This document shows positions 41,964 to 51,182 of a stretch of 64,000 nucleotides of DNA, one piece after another. A program made the translations under genes and the position numbers. How positions within the stretch are numbered: the stretch's first letter is position 1; each line of letters begins with the position of its first letter. Under the pieces are notes generated by a model. That model was not told where the DNA came from and did no database searches. It saw only the letters and a program-made list of their open reading frames with translations. The DNA is from Dyadobacter endophyticus (GTDB lineage: Bacteria; Bacteroidota; Bacteroidia; Cytophagales; Spirosomataceae): positions 186,001 to 250,000 of the forward strand of contig NZ_BMIA01000003.1 of NCBI RefSeq assembly GCF_014641595.1, written 5' to 3'.

Positions 41964-43682
41964 ATGAATCTGAACATAAAAGCAACAAAACAAGCCACTT
42001 ATGACGCGATAGTGGTTGGTTCGGGCATAAGCGGCGGATGGGCCGCAAAAGAGCTGACAGAGAAAGGCTTGAAAGTCCTGATGCTCGAAAGAGGCAGGGA
42101 TATCAAGCATATTGTCGATTATAAAACTGCCACCCTCGCCCCCTGGGAACTCGAACACCGCGGCCGGGTAACCACAGTGGCAAAAGAAGAATACTGGGCT
42201 GGTATGCGCACAGGCTATACCGCCAACGAAGAGCACCGCTACCTCTTCGAAAATGACAAAGAAAATCCATACGAAGAAACACGGAAATTCGACTGGATCC
42301 GTGCATACCACGTAGGGGGCCGCTCCCTGCTGTGGGGTCGCCAGAGCTACCGCCTGAACGCCGCCGACTTCGAAGCAAACGGCAAAGAAGGCATCGGCGT
42401 AGACTGGCCGATCCGCTATGCCGACATCGCGCCATGGTACGACTACGTGGAGAAATTCGCGGGTATCAGTGGTGCCAAAGATGGCCTGGATGTGCTGCCC
42501 GACGGCAATTACCTGCCTCCCATGCAAATGAACTGCGTGGAAAAGCACGTAAAAGGCGAGGTGGAGAAGAAATTTGCAGGCCGCCACATCATCATGGGCC
42601 GTGCTGCGCACCTTACCCAGCCGCAGGCATTCCATACCGAGCTCGGACGCGCGGCGTGCCAGTTCCGTAACATGTGTATGCGCGGATGCCCGTACGGAGG
42701 CTATTTCAGCACGCAGGCAGCTACGTTGCCCGCAGCGCAGAGAACCGGCAACCTCACATTACTCCCGGATACGATTGTTTCGGAAGTAATTTTCGACGAC
42801 AAGCTGAATAAAGCAACCGGCGTGCGCGTGATCAACCAGAATACGCTCGAAACGAAGGAGTATTTTGCTAAAATCATCTTTATGAATGCTTCGGCCATCG
42901 CTTCTTCGTCGATCCTGATGAACTCGAAATCGAAGCGCTTCCCGAATGGATTGGGTAACGACAGCGACCAGCTGGGACGTAACATTATGGACCACCACCT
43001 GGCAGTAGGCGCAAGAGGCGATGTGGATGGTTTTGAAGACAAATACTATTTCGGACGCCGTGCGAACGGTATTTATATTCCACGTTATCGCAACTGGGGC
43101 AACGACAAGCGCGATTACGTACGCGGATTTGGCTACCAGGGTGGTGCGAGCCGCGAAAGCTGGGGCCGTGGCGTAGGAACAGACGGTTTCGGTGCCGACT
43201 TCAAAAAGGAAATCTCACAACCGGGCGGCTGGACCATGAATATCGGTGGTTTCGGTGAAATGATCCCTGACGAAAAAAACCGTTTCACATTGCACCCGAC
43301 GAGAAAAGACAAATGGGGATTGCCCGTTGTCGTTTTCGATGCGGCTTATGGTGATAATGAGAAGAAAATGCGTCAGGACATGATGAACGACGCTGCTGAA
43401 ATGCTTGAAGCAGCCGGCCTCAAAAATGTGACTCCTTATAATGACGAATCGAAACACCCGGGTATCGGCATCCACGAAATGGGTACTGCCCGTATGGGTA
43501 ACGATCCCAAAACGTCCGTACTGAACAAGCACAATCAGGTTTGGGGTGCTGAGAACGTATATGTTACCGACGGATCGTTCATGACCTCGGCTTCCTGCGT
43601 GAACCCGTCGCTGACCTACATGGCGATGACCGCGCGCGCGGCAGACCACGCTGTGAAGGAGCTTAAAAAGATGAATGTATAA
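41964..43682 (+). CDS. GMC oxidoreductase, glucoside 3-dehydrogenase-like
   Basis: 572-residue FAD enzyme. N-terminal dinucleotide fold VVGSGISGGWAAKEL with Glu of the fold at LMLERG, substrate region VGGRSLLWGRQSYRL, a cysteine-rich segment RNMCMRGCPYGGY and the catalytic pair His in GIGIHEMGTARMG and Asn in SCVNPSLTYMAMTA. With the Tat small subunit it matches 3-ketoglycoside-forming dehydrogenases that oxidise C3-OH of sugars in the periplasm. The c-type cytochrome third subunit seen in some systems is not here. Confidence 0.9.
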   Translation: MNLNIKATKQATYDAIVVGSGISGGWAAKELTEKGLKVLMLERGRDIKHIVDYKTATLAPWELEHRGRVTTVAKEEYWAGMRTGYTANEEHRYLFENDKENPYEETRKFDWIRAYHVGGRSLLWGRQSYRLNAADFEANGKEGIGVDWPIRYADIAPWYDYVEKFAGISGAKDGLDVLPDGNYLPPMQMNCVEKHVKGEVEKKFAGRHIIMGRAAHLTQPQAFHTELGRAACQFRNMCMRGCPYGGYFSTQAATLPAAQRTGNLTLLPDTIVSEVIFDDKLNKATGVRVINQNTLETKEYFAKIIFMNASAIASSSILMNSKSKRFPNGLGNDSDQLGRNIMDHHLAVGARGDVDGFEDKYYFGRRANGIYIPRYRNWGNDKRDYVRGFGYQGGASRESWGRGVGTDGFGADFKKEISQPGGWTMNIGGFGEMIPDEKNRFTLHPTRKDKWGLPVVVFDAAYGDNEKKMRQDMMNDAAEMLEAAGLKNVTPYNDESKHPGIGIHEMGTARMGNDPKTSVLNKHNQVWGAENVYVTDGSFMTSASCVNPSLTYMAMTARAADHAVKELKKMNV

Positions 43683-43706
43683 CGGATTTCGGTCCGAATT
43701 GCAATA

Positions 43707-43739
43707 AAAACCTCGCAGGTAAATCCTGCGGGGTTTTTT
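43707..43739 (+). terminator. Rho-independent terminator after the GMC gene
   Basis: Stem AAAACCTCGCAGG / CCTGCGGGGTTTT with one G-T wobble, 5-base loop and TTTTTTC tail, 25 bases after the stop. Confidence 0.85.
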
Positions 43740-43808
43740 CTTTTTGGAAGTAACCCATTCCGGCTATTTATCAGTATTGCCTAAAAACATTTCCTAAACC
43801 GCCTTATT

Positions 43809-45014
43809 TTGAGAGAAACCACTACCCTGCCGCCTCAACGAGTCTCGTCTGTCGACGCCTACCGTGGATTTGTGATGTTCCTGATGATGGCCGAAGTACT
43901 GCGGTTCAGCAGAGTTGCCGAGGCATTCCCGGACAGCGCTTTCTGGGCGTTCATGGACTTTCACCAGAGCCACGTGCCCTGGGTAGGATGTTCGTTACAC
44001 GATTTGATCCAACCTTCATTTTCCTTTCTGGTAGGTGTGGCATTACCCTATTCGATGGCAAGCCGCGCAAGCAAAAGCGAATCGGTTTCGATGATGTGGC
44101 TGCACACGATCCGGCGGTCGCTAATCCTTGTGTTCCTGGGCATTTTCTTGCGCTCAATGCACTCAGAGCAAACCAATTTTACATTCGAAGACACCCTGAC
44201 GCAAATCGGCCTCGGCTACCCAATCCTTTTTGCACTGGGATTTGCTTCCGAAAAGATCCAACGGGACGCGCTAGCCTGGGGCGCATTGGGTGTCATTCTG
44301 ATCGGTTACGCGGCCGCATTTGCCTTGTACCCGCTCCCTGCCCTCGATTTCGACTGGTCGCAGACCGGTACTACCGCCGACTGGGAACATAACCTTAAAG
44401 GTTTCGCAGCGCATTGGAACAAAAATACCAATGCAGCCTGGGCATTCGACCGCTGGTTCCTAAACCTCTTCCCGCGCGAAAAGCCGTTCGAGTTCAATGG
44501 TGGCGGTTACAGCACGTTGAGCTTTATCCCTACACTCGGGACGATGATACTAGGTTTGATCGCCGGGAAATGGCTGAAATCGGCGACGTCGTATGCGTGG
44601 TTGCTGAAACGGTTTGTCGTAACTTCCGCTATACTTTTGATACTGGCACTACTGCTCCATTTCACGGGCCTTAACCCGATCGTGAAACGCATTTGGACGC
44701 CGGCATGGACACTTTTCAGCGGTGGCTGCGCATTTTTGCTACTTGCCGCATTCTATTTTGTGGTGGATGTAAAAGAAAACAAATCCTGGTTCTTCCCGCT
44801 GATCGTGATCGGGACCAATTCCATTGCGGCCTACATCATCGCCGACGGCTTTGGCAGCTTCATCCGTGGATCGTTTAAAATACATTTGGGGCAGCATTAC
44901 GACACCGTTTTCGGGGATGGTTACGCATCGCTGATCAGTGGTGCGCTGATCCTCCTGGTCGAATGGCTGATCCTGCGGTGGATGTACAAAAAGAAGATTT
45001 TTATCAAGATATGA
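43809..45014 (+). CDS. DUF5009/heparan-glucosaminide acetyltransferase-like membrane protein
   Basis: 401 residues with about ten membrane helices. The N-terminal SVDAYRGFVMFLM matches the SLDAFRG motif that opens this family, so the start must be upstream of the first ATG (43875). TTG at 43809 gives the shortest suitable N-terminus. Further signatures: HVPWVGCSLHDLIQPSFSFLVG and the C-terminal FFPLIVIGTNSIAAYI. Related human HGSNAT transfers acetyl groups to glucosamine; the bacterial role is unknown. Confidence 0.85.
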   Translation: MRETTTLPPQRVSSVDAYRGFVMFLMMAEVLRFSRVAEAFPDSAFWAFMDFHQSHVPWVGCSLHDLIQPSFSFLVGVALPYSMASRASKSESVSMMWLHTIRRSLILVFLGIFLRSMHSEQTNFTFEDTLTQIGLGYPILFALGFASEKIQRDALAWGALGVILIGYAAAFALYPLPALDFDWSQTGTTADWEHNLKGFAAHWNKNTNAAWAFDRWFLNLFPREKPFEFNGGGYSTLSFIPTLGTMILGLIAGKWLKSATSYAWLLKRFVVTSAILLILALLLHFTGLNPIVKRIWTPAWTLFSGGCAFLLLAAFYFVVDVKENKSWFFPLIVIGTNSIAAYIIADGFGSFIRGSFKIHLGQHYDTVFGDGYASLISGALILLVEWLILRWMYKKKIFIKI

Positions 45015-45024
45015 CTTGTGCCCC

Positions 45025-45032
45025 TATCTTTG
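45025..45032 (+). promoter_or_regulatory. Candidate -7 box TATCTTTG before the VOC gene
   Basis: TATCTTTG (TAxxTTTG) lies 23 bases before ATG 45056, supporting that start over the earlier in-frame one at 44963, which is inside the preceding gene. Confidence 0.5.
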
Positions 45033-45055
45033 GGCATATTCTCAACTATTCTCAC

Positions 45056-45445
45056 ATGCTGAAACTGCAAGCTGTACATCATATCGCAATCATTTGCTCC
45101 GACTACCCGAAGTCGAAACAATTTTATACAGAGATTCTTGGATTTAATATTGACAGGGAAGTTTTCCGGGATGCGCGGGATTCGTACAAGCTCGACCTTT
45201 CGCTGAATGGTCAATACATCATCGAATTATTCTCGTTTCCGTCCCCGCCCGCACGCGTATCGCGCCCGGAAGCTTGCGGGCTCAGGCATATTGCATTCCA
45301 GGTAGATAATGTAGAAGAAGCGATCGCCGATTTAAATGCAAAGGACATTTATCCCGAACCGGTTCGGATCGACGAATTTACAGGCAAAAAGTTCACCTTC
45401 TTCGCAGATCCCGACGACCTGCCGATTGAATTATATGAGATTTAA
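45056..45445 (+). CDS. VOC/glyoxalase-like protein (GloA2/YaeR type)
   Basis: 129 residues from ATG 45056, a single VOC domain with paired beta-alpha-beta-beta-beta modules. Metal ligands look to be His in AVHHIAIIC, Glu in YIIELFSFP, His in LRHIAFQV and Glu at the end in PIELYEI. Members of this subgroup (SMU.1112c/YaeR-like) are called GloA2; the substrate is not proven. It follows the DUF5009 gene but has its own -7 box. Confidence 0.86.
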   Translation: MLKLQAVHHIAIICSDYPKSKQFYTEILGFNIDREVFRDARDSYKLDLSLNGQYIIELFSFPSPPARVSRPEACGLRHIAFQVDNVEEAIADLNAKDIYPEPVRIDEFTGKKFTFFADPDDLPIELYEI

Positions 45446-45460
45446 GAAAAAAGTTGAAGG

Positions 45461-45943
45461 TCAGGCTGCCGCCGTAAGACCGTAGCTGCGGTGGGTACCC
45501 GATTCGAGCTTACAAAGCATTTCGTAAAACTCCGACGTACGCGTAAGGTGCTCATCCATGAGGCGTTGCGCCTCGGGTTCCCGATCGAGATAATGGCGAA
45601 GCGATTTGTAAAGTTGTAGCGTGGCCGCTTCAATTTTTTTGAGGCACGAAGCGACTTCTTCCTTGCCATTCGCATTTTCAAGCAATTGCAAGGAAGCATG
45701 CGAAGCGATCTGATTTTGATCTGCCAGCTCCTTGTCGTTGAGAAAACATTTGAAATAATCGTATACAGCACGGATTTCCTTCTGAAATAGGACTGCGCTT
45801 ACATGTCCCTGGCTGAGCACACGCCTGAACGGTCCCATACCATCTTTTTTCAATGCTTCCAGATACAGAACTTCCCGTTTCTTCTGCTCATTCCATAACG
45901 CCCTGATCATCAGAATGAACTCATTTCCTTTGCTCTCCTCCAT
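45461..45943 (-). CDS. Predicted four-helix bundle protein, DUF2383-like
   Basis: 160 residues, all helical and without a signal peptide. Helices near 8-32, 45-70, 75-90 and 95-150 with segments like VLFQKEIRAVYDYFKCFLNDKE and CLKKIEAATLQLYKSLRHYL resemble the ferritin-like DUF2383/PA2169 family, often stress-related. The Glu/His iron ligands of ferritin are not evident. Convergent with the VOC gene (15 bases between stops). Confidence 0.6.
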   Translation of the reverse strand: MEESKGNEFILMIRALWNEQKKREVLYLEALKKDGMGPFRRVLSQGHVSAVLFQKEIRAVYDYFKCFLNDKELADQNQIASHASLQLLENANGKEEVASCLKKIEAATLQLYKSLRHYLDREPEAQRLMDEHLTRTSEFYEMLCKLESGTHRSYGLTAAA

Positions 45944-46292
45944 ATGCCGTAAAAGTTAAAGCGTTGTAGAAAAACTTCTCAAAAAATTGTACCCGAATTG
46001 GGGTCAAAGCCTCCTTTTAATGGTATTTAAACACTAATTCTTTTTTAAATCACAGAAATGATTTATTAAACTTTTTTCAAAATATCAGGCACAATTTCGA
46101 ACGCATTTTGTGGGCAAATTTCGCCATAGCTGTGTGCGGCGAGATGGGGAAATGGGGACTGACCAAACCACATACCTGCGGGCATTTTTTTGTCCTGACA
46201 AGAAAGCGGCTAACTTTGCTGGCTTTACAATATTTGAGCGCTATCGCGGTTTTTTACTTAGCATCAGCGAAAGCCTAATACAAATTCTGAAT
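45944..46292. other. 349-base gap with no gene, one promoter
   Basis: AT-rich from about 45960 to 46090, then a stretch open as an N-terminal extension of the chaperone gene but without coding character. The only clear element is the promoter at 46189-46218. On the minus strand a weaker TTTG-N21-TAACTTTT pair may serve the four-helix protein gene. Confidence 0.6.
46189..46218 (+). promoter_or_regulatory. Bacteroidota-type promoter TTTG-N18-TAACTTTG
   Basis: TTTG (46189-46192) and TAACTTTG (46211-46218) are separated by 18 bases, close to the -33/-7 consensus. It puts transcription start near 46225 and supports ATG 46293 as the start. Confidence 0.65.
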
Positions 46293-48584
46293 ATGTCCAA
46301 AATACAGTTCCATATTGGCCTCATTACGATTTCACTTGTCAGCGCGTGTAAAACCGCGGCCCCGCCCAAGCAAACGGTAGCCGAAACACAGCCGCTGCTC
46401 GAAATTGGAAAGGAGCAATTTTCAATCGATGATTATCAGGATTCCTACAATAAAAACAAGTTTGCATCCGATTCGACCAAAGCGCTAAGCCCTGAAGAAT
46501 ACCTCCCACTTTATACCGACCTGAAAATCAAGGTACTTCAAGCCAAATCAGAGGGAAAAGATACCACGCTGGATTACCGTGAAGAAATTGCTTCTTACCG
46601 CGATCAGCTGGCGAAAAACCATTTGGTAGATAAAGATTTAGTAGAAAAACTGACCAACGAGGCCTATAATCGTCTGAAACAGGAAGTTAGAGCATCGCAT
46701 ATCCTGGTTGGCGTCTCGGAAGACGCCTCGCCTGCAGACACGCTCGAAGCTTACCGGGCAGCGATTGCCCTCCGTGGGCGCCTTGAAGAAGGTACTGATT
46801 TTGCCGATATGGCCGCACGTTTCTCGAAAGATCCGGCTGCAAAGACTACAAAGGGCGATTTGGGTTACTTTACTGCATTCCAGACGCTCTATCCCATCGA
46901 AACAGCTGCTTACGCACTGCCTGTGGGCAAAGTATCGCAGCCCGTCAGAACAAAAGCGGGCTACCACCTCATCAAAGTCAACGACCGCCGCACCAACAGG
47001 GGCATGGTCCGCGTGGCGCATATCATGGTGAAAGTGGATACCGCCGGTACGCCGGCTCAGAAGGAATCGGCCAGGGCGCGAATCGAAGCGGCTTATACGC
47101 AATTACAGAACGGCACGGAGTGGAATATGGTGGTTGAAAAATATTCCGACGACCGCGAATCGAGAAAGAATGGGGGATTGCTGCCGATGTTCGGTACAGG
47201 CCAGATGGTGCCTGAGATCGAGGAAGCAGCATTTGCGTTGACCCGTCCTCAATCCTATTCCCAGCCGATACTGACCATGTACGGATGGCACATTATCCGC
47301 CTGGTCGAAAAACGTCCGATCGAAACGCTGGCGAATATGGCCCCGTCGCTCCGCAAAAAGGTAGTGACCGATTCACGCGGCAAAGTCATCGAGCAAGCTA
47401 ACGCAAAGCGGCTACGGGCAAAATATGCCGTGCAGGAAGCCGCCGACCAATGGCAGCAAGTAGCCGCACTGGCGGATAGCACACTCCGGACAGGGAAATG
47501 GGACTACCAACGGGCCGTTTCAGCTGATTGGTCGACAATTACGCTGTTCCGGATCGAGCAGCAGCCTTACGACGCTTTGTCATTTCTGAATTACGTCAAA
47601 CGCAAACAGCAGCCCCGCCCGAAAGACGCGTCGCCAGCCGTTGTTTTCAACCGTTTTTACAGCGATTACGTCACCGAGTCGCTGGTGGAATATGAAAAAG
47701 AGCATTTAGAAGAGACCAATCCGGAGTTCCGCGGCCTGATGAACGAAATCCGCGAAGGCGTACTCCTTTCACAGATTATGGAGGAGCAGGTTTGGCAGCG
47801 TTCACTTTCCGACTCCACCGGGCAGCGTGCCTTTTACGAGCGAAACAAGGAGCGTTACAACTACCCCGAGCGTGCATTCGCCACCGTCGTAGCGGCAAAA
47901 GACACGCAAACTTTGAACAGCGTAAAAAAAACGCTGGCAAGCAGCCCCTATAAATTGGAAAGAAAATCGAAGGAGTTGCTGTTCCAGGTAAATTCCGCAG
48001 AAATAGGCAACCAGCAGCTGGAAGCGCTGAATGACCTTTATATTATCATGGAAAAAAACGCAGATTATGTCGTTGAAATAGCCGGGTACCGCTCCGCCGA
48101 CGAGCCGGAAATCATCTCGTCAACCCGCGCCCGCAATGTTGTGAAATATTTAAATGCACGAAACATCCCAATTCTGCGTATCATAGAAAAAGACTACGGT
48201 TCTTTCAGGCAATCGGCCGAGCCGGAGCGCAACCGCAGGGTAGCCTTCCAGTTTTACAGCCAGTCGAAAAGCGATGTGGAAAAGGTTTATAATACCGATG
48301 CTCCCGGGACAGTCACGATCCGCGAAGGCTATTTCCCGAAAACCGATGCGTTGTTCGCCGGTTTTAAATGGCAGGCTGGCGAGCAGACGGCGAATGGCAA
48401 CGGAAGTTTCCTATGGGCGAATGTGGCGAGAATAGACCCGCCCCGCCCGAAAACTTTCCCGGAAGCGCGGGGAACGGTGATTAACGATTACCAGAAAGAG
48501 CTGGAAAAGCAGTGGCTCGCCAGGTTACAGGGAAAATTCCCGGTCAAAGTCAATGCACAGGAATTAGAAAAAATTAAGCGTTAG
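46293..48584 (+). CDS. Lipoprotein with two parvulin (PpiC) domains and an OmpA-like domain
   Basis: 763 residues from ATG 46293. A lipoprotein signal ends at SLVSAC (Cys ~19). Two parvulin-type prolyl isomerase domains follow: ~130-230 (VRASHILVGVSED, GDLGYFTAFQTLYPIE, AGYHLIKVNDR) and ~238-335 (VRVAHIMVKVD, NGGLLPMFGTGQMVPEIE, YGWHIIRLVE). After a helical middle part, ~575-655 reads as an OmpA-like domain (VVEIAGYRSADE, SSTRARNVVKYLNARNI, PERNRRVAFQF), which in its family binds peptidoglycan. It is probably an envelope chaperone tethered to outer membrane and wall. The upstream frame to 46110 is unlikely. A SurA-like gene follows after 94 bases. Confidence 0.84.
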   Translation: MSKIQFHIGLITISLVSACKTAAPPKQTVAETQPLLEIGKEQFSIDDYQDSYNKNKFASDSTKALSPEEYLPLYTDLKIKVLQAKSEGKDTTLDYREEIASYRDQLAKNHLVDKDLVEKLTNEAYNRLKQEVRASHILVGVSEDASPADTLEAYRAAIALRGRLEEGTDFADMAARFSKDPAAKTTKGDLGYFTAFQTLYPIETAAYALPVGKVSQPVRTKAGYHLIKVNDRRTNRGMVRVAHIMVKVDTAGTPAQKESARARIEAAYTQLQNGTEWNMVVEKYSDDRESRKNGGLLPMFGTGQMVPEIEEAAFALTRPQSYSQPILTMYGWHIIRLVEKRPIETLANMAPSLRKKVVTDSRGKVIEQANAKRLRAKYAVQEAADQWQQVAALADSTLRTGKWDYQRAVSADWSTITLFRIEQQPYDALSFLNYVKRKQQPRPKDASPAVVFNRFYSDYVTESLVEYEKEHLEETNPEFRGLMNEIREGVLLSQIMEEQVWQRSLSDSTGQRAFYERNKERYNYPERAFATVVAAKDTQTLNSVKKTLASSPYKLERKSKELLFQVNSAEIGNQQLEALNDLYIIMEKNADYVVEIAGYRSADEPEIISSTRARNVVKYLNARNIPILRIIEKDYGSFRQSAEPERNRRVAFQFYSQSKSDVEKVYNTDAPGTVTIREGYFPKTDALFAGFKWQAGEQTANGNGSFLWANVARIDPPRPKTFPEARGTVINDYQKELEKQWLARLQGKFPVKVNAQELEKIKR

Positions 48585-48678
48585 CCGTATTTTAGCATTT
48601 GTAAATCGAATCTGTTTCATTTTTAGGAGTTTAATTCAATAAAACCCGCAATAATCCAAATCAGCATACAAGGAAAAT

Positions 48679-50052
48679 ATGAAAGTAAATAAATGGATCG
48701 GGGCTCATTTGATAGCCGCTTTCATGCTCTTGATCAGCGTGATAAGCTACGGACAAGGTCAGCAGGGAGTGAGCCTGGACAAAATCATCGCGAGGGTCGA
48801 TAATCACTACATCCTGAATTCGGAGCTGGAAGACATGTACAACCAGTATAAGGCCGAGGGAAGGACGGCGCCTGAAAAATGCCAGTTGCTTGAATCCCTG
48901 ATCATCAACAAAATGCTGCTCGCGAAAGCGGAAATCGACTCCGTGTCCGTGGAGGACAAGGAAGTCGACGGAGAGCTGAATGGGAAGATGAACTACATGA
49001 TCCAGCGCTTCGGTTCGGAAAAGAACATTGTTGAAGCCTATGGAAAAAGCATTGAAAACCTGAAAAACGAGCTTCGTCAGCAGGTTAAGGAGCAAAAAAT
49101 CGTTGAGAAAATGCAGCGCACGATCTCGGGGAATGTAAAGATTACACCGGCGGAGGTCCGTAAATTCTTTAATGGCATCCCCAAAGACAGCTTACCTTAC
49201 ATTCCTTCGGAAGTGGAGGTTGGCCATATCGTCAAAAAAGGAACGGTTACGCGCGAGCAAAAAGAAAAACTGAGGCAGCAATTGCTGGAACTTAAAGCGC
49301 GGGCTGAAAAAGGGGAAGATTTCGCCATGCTGGCGCAGATTTATTCGGAGGATTTGGGTTCGGCCAAAATTGGCGGTGACCTGGGTTTTGCGAAACGCGG
49401 TGCGATGGTACCCGAGTTCGAAGGTGCTGCACTGGCACTGAAACCCGGGGAAATGTCTGGGATCGTAGAATCGCAATTCGGCTTTCACCTTATTAAACTT
49501 ATCGAAACAAGAGGTGCGGAATACCACGCCAGGCACATCCTCCTTCGCCCCGATTACAATAAGGGCACAGACATGACCCAGGCAACGCGCGCGCTCGACA
49601 GTCTCCGTACGCTTATTAAGAGTGATACATTGAAATTTGCCAAAGCAGCCCTGAATAACTCCGACGACAAAGAAACGGCCGAATCCGGAGGCCTTATCCA
49701 GGACAGAAGCACAGGACAGTCGAAACTGACACTCGACGCCTCCATGGACCCGGCGTTATATTTTGCGATCGATACCATGAAAGTAGGCGATTTGAGTATG
49801 CCCGTTTCGTACCGTCTGGAAGACGGCAGCAGCGCAATGCGTATCCTTTGGTACAAGAGCAAATCGGAACCGCATACCGCTAACCTCCGCGACGACTACG
49901 AGAAATTGTCCCAAATCGTACTAAGCAACAAACGGAACAATGCGCTGGAAGAGTGGTTCAAAAAAGCGCAGGGCGACGTTTATATCAGCATCGAACCCGA
50001 ATACAGAAATTGTAAAGTACTTGGGCTGACCGCCAACGCCGACGATTTATAG
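48679..50052 (+). CDS. SurA-like periplasmic peptidyl-prolyl isomerase
   Basis: 457 residues with a signal peptide (MKVNKWIGAHLIAAFMLLI, cleavage near SYGQ). Residues ~30-165 form the SurA N-terminal chaperone region (IIARVDNHYILNSELED). Two parvulin domains follow: ~173-275 (EVEVGHIVKKGTV, GGDLGFAKRGAMVPEFEGAA, FGFHLIKLIE) and ~280-390 (YHARHILLRPDYN). SurA folds outer-membrane proteins in the periplasm. Together with the preceding lipoprotein it makes an outer-membrane biogenesis pair. Confidence 0.92.
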   Translation: MKVNKWIGAHLIAAFMLLISVISYGQGQQGVSLDKIIARVDNHYILNSELEDMYNQYKAEGRTAPEKCQLLESLIINKMLLAKAEIDSVSVEDKEVDGELNGKMNYMIQRFGSEKNIVEAYGKSIENLKNELRQQVKEQKIVEKMQRTISGNVKITPAEVRKFFNGIPKDSLPYIPSEVEVGHIVKKGTVTREQKEKLRQQLLELKARAEKGEDFAMLAQIYSEDLGSAKIGGDLGFAKRGAMVPEFEGAALALKPGEMSGIVESQFGFHLIKLIETRGAEYHARHILLRPDYNKGTDMTQATRALDSLRTLIKSDTLKFAKAALNNSDDKETAESGGLIQDRSTGQSKLTLDASMDPALYFAIDTMKVGDLSMPVSYRLEDGSSAMRILWYKSKSEPHTANLRDDYEKLSQIVLSNKRNNALEEWFKKAQGDVYISIEPEYRNCKVLGLTANADDL

Positions 50053-50108
50053 CGGTAAAACTGCGGTAATCATTGCTTTTAACGAGTAGGAATCTAACCA
50101 AACATAAC

Positions 50109-51071
50109 GTGAAGTATTCATCGGACGTAGAAGCTGCCGAAGCTATGAAAGTAGCTTATGATAAAATCCGGAGTGAGATCGGGAAAGTGATTATCGGACA
50201 AGATGAAGTTGTTAAAAGACTGCTCACCGCCATTTTCTGCCAGGGACACTGCTTGCTGGTAGGGGTTCCGGGGCTCGCGAAAACACTTCTGATCCAAACC
50301 ATTGCTTCTTCTCTCGACCTGAATTTCAACCGGATCCAGTTCACGCCCGATTTGATGCCTTCCGATATTCTTGGCTCGGAAACGCTCGATCAGAACCGCA
50401 ATTTCAAATTCATCAAAGGCCCGATTTTCGCTAATATCATCCTTGCCGATGAAATCAACCGGACACCGCCCAAGACGCAATCGGCGTTGCTGGAAGCGAT
50501 GCAGGAGTATTCGGTGACCATTGCCGGTGCGAAACACCCGCTCGACAGGCCTTTTTTCGTGCTCGCCACCCAAAACCCGATCGAACAGGAAGGCACTTAT
50601 CCCCTGCCGGAAGCACAACTCGACCGTTTCATGTTCATGATCCAGCTCGATTATCCTTCGTACGCAGAGGAGGTCAATATTGTAAAGAGTACCACCACGG
50701 ATGTTCGCTACGAGGTCACAAAAGTGATCAGCTCCGAAGAGATCACGGATTTCCAGCACCTCGTGCGACGCGTGCCCGTAACCGACCATGTGATCGAATA
50801 TGCGGTAAAACTGGTGCATAAAACCCGCCCGAACGGCAGTCTCGCAATTAAGGATACCAACGACTACCTCGAATGGGGTGCTGGTCCGCGGGCTTCTCAG
50901 GCATTAATCCTCTCTGCAAAATGCAATGCATTGCTTTCGGGGAAATATTCGCCGGATATCGAAGACGTGAAAGCAGTTGCCTCGCCGGTTTTACGCCACC
51001 GCATCATCCGCAACTTCAAGGCCGAGGCCGAAGGTATTTCGGTGGACGACATTATCGGGAGACTGCTTTAA
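50109..51071 (+). CDS. MoxR-family AAA ATPase
   Basis: About 320 residues from GTG 50109 (KYSSDVEAAEAMKVAYDK follows); other in-frame starts are TTG 50073 and ATG 50145. Walker A GVPGLAKT, Walker B IILADEINRTPPKTQ, sensor ATQNPIEQEGTYPLPEAQLDRF are all typical of the MoxR class. MoxR ATPases act as chaperones for von Willebrand A-domain proteins, usually encoded beside a DUF58 gene. No DUF58 or VWA gene is adjacent here; an aldehyde dehydrogenase follows. It may share transcription with the SurA gene (56-base gap). Confidence 0.93.
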   Translation: MKYSSDVEAAEAMKVAYDKIRSEIGKVIIGQDEVVKRLLTAIFCQGHCLLVGVPGLAKTLLIQTIASSLDLNFNRIQFTPDLMPSDILGSETLDQNRNFKFIKGPIFANIILADEINRTPPKTQSALLEAMQEYSVTIAGAKHPLDRPFFVLATQNPIEQEGTYPLPEAQLDRFMFMIQLDYPSYAEEVNIVKSTTTDVRYEVTKVISSEEITDFQHLVRRVPVTDHVIEYAVKLVHKTRPNGSLAIKDTNDYLEWGAGPRASQALILSAKCNALLSGKYSPDIEDVKAVASPVLRHRIIRNFKAEAEGISVDDIIGRLL

Positions 51072-51182
51072 AGCATCTTTCCGGTCAGTAAGAATTTACG
51101 ATTTTAATATGATGGGTTTGTGTCGTTCGCGGATGGCACAAACTTTTGTTTTATAGGCAAATCAATTATTCACATCATCATC

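Noticed and set aside
41811..42635. 274-residue frame antisense to the GMC oxidoreductase
   Set aside because: The plus-strand GMC motifs are complete; the antisense translation has no recognisable domain.
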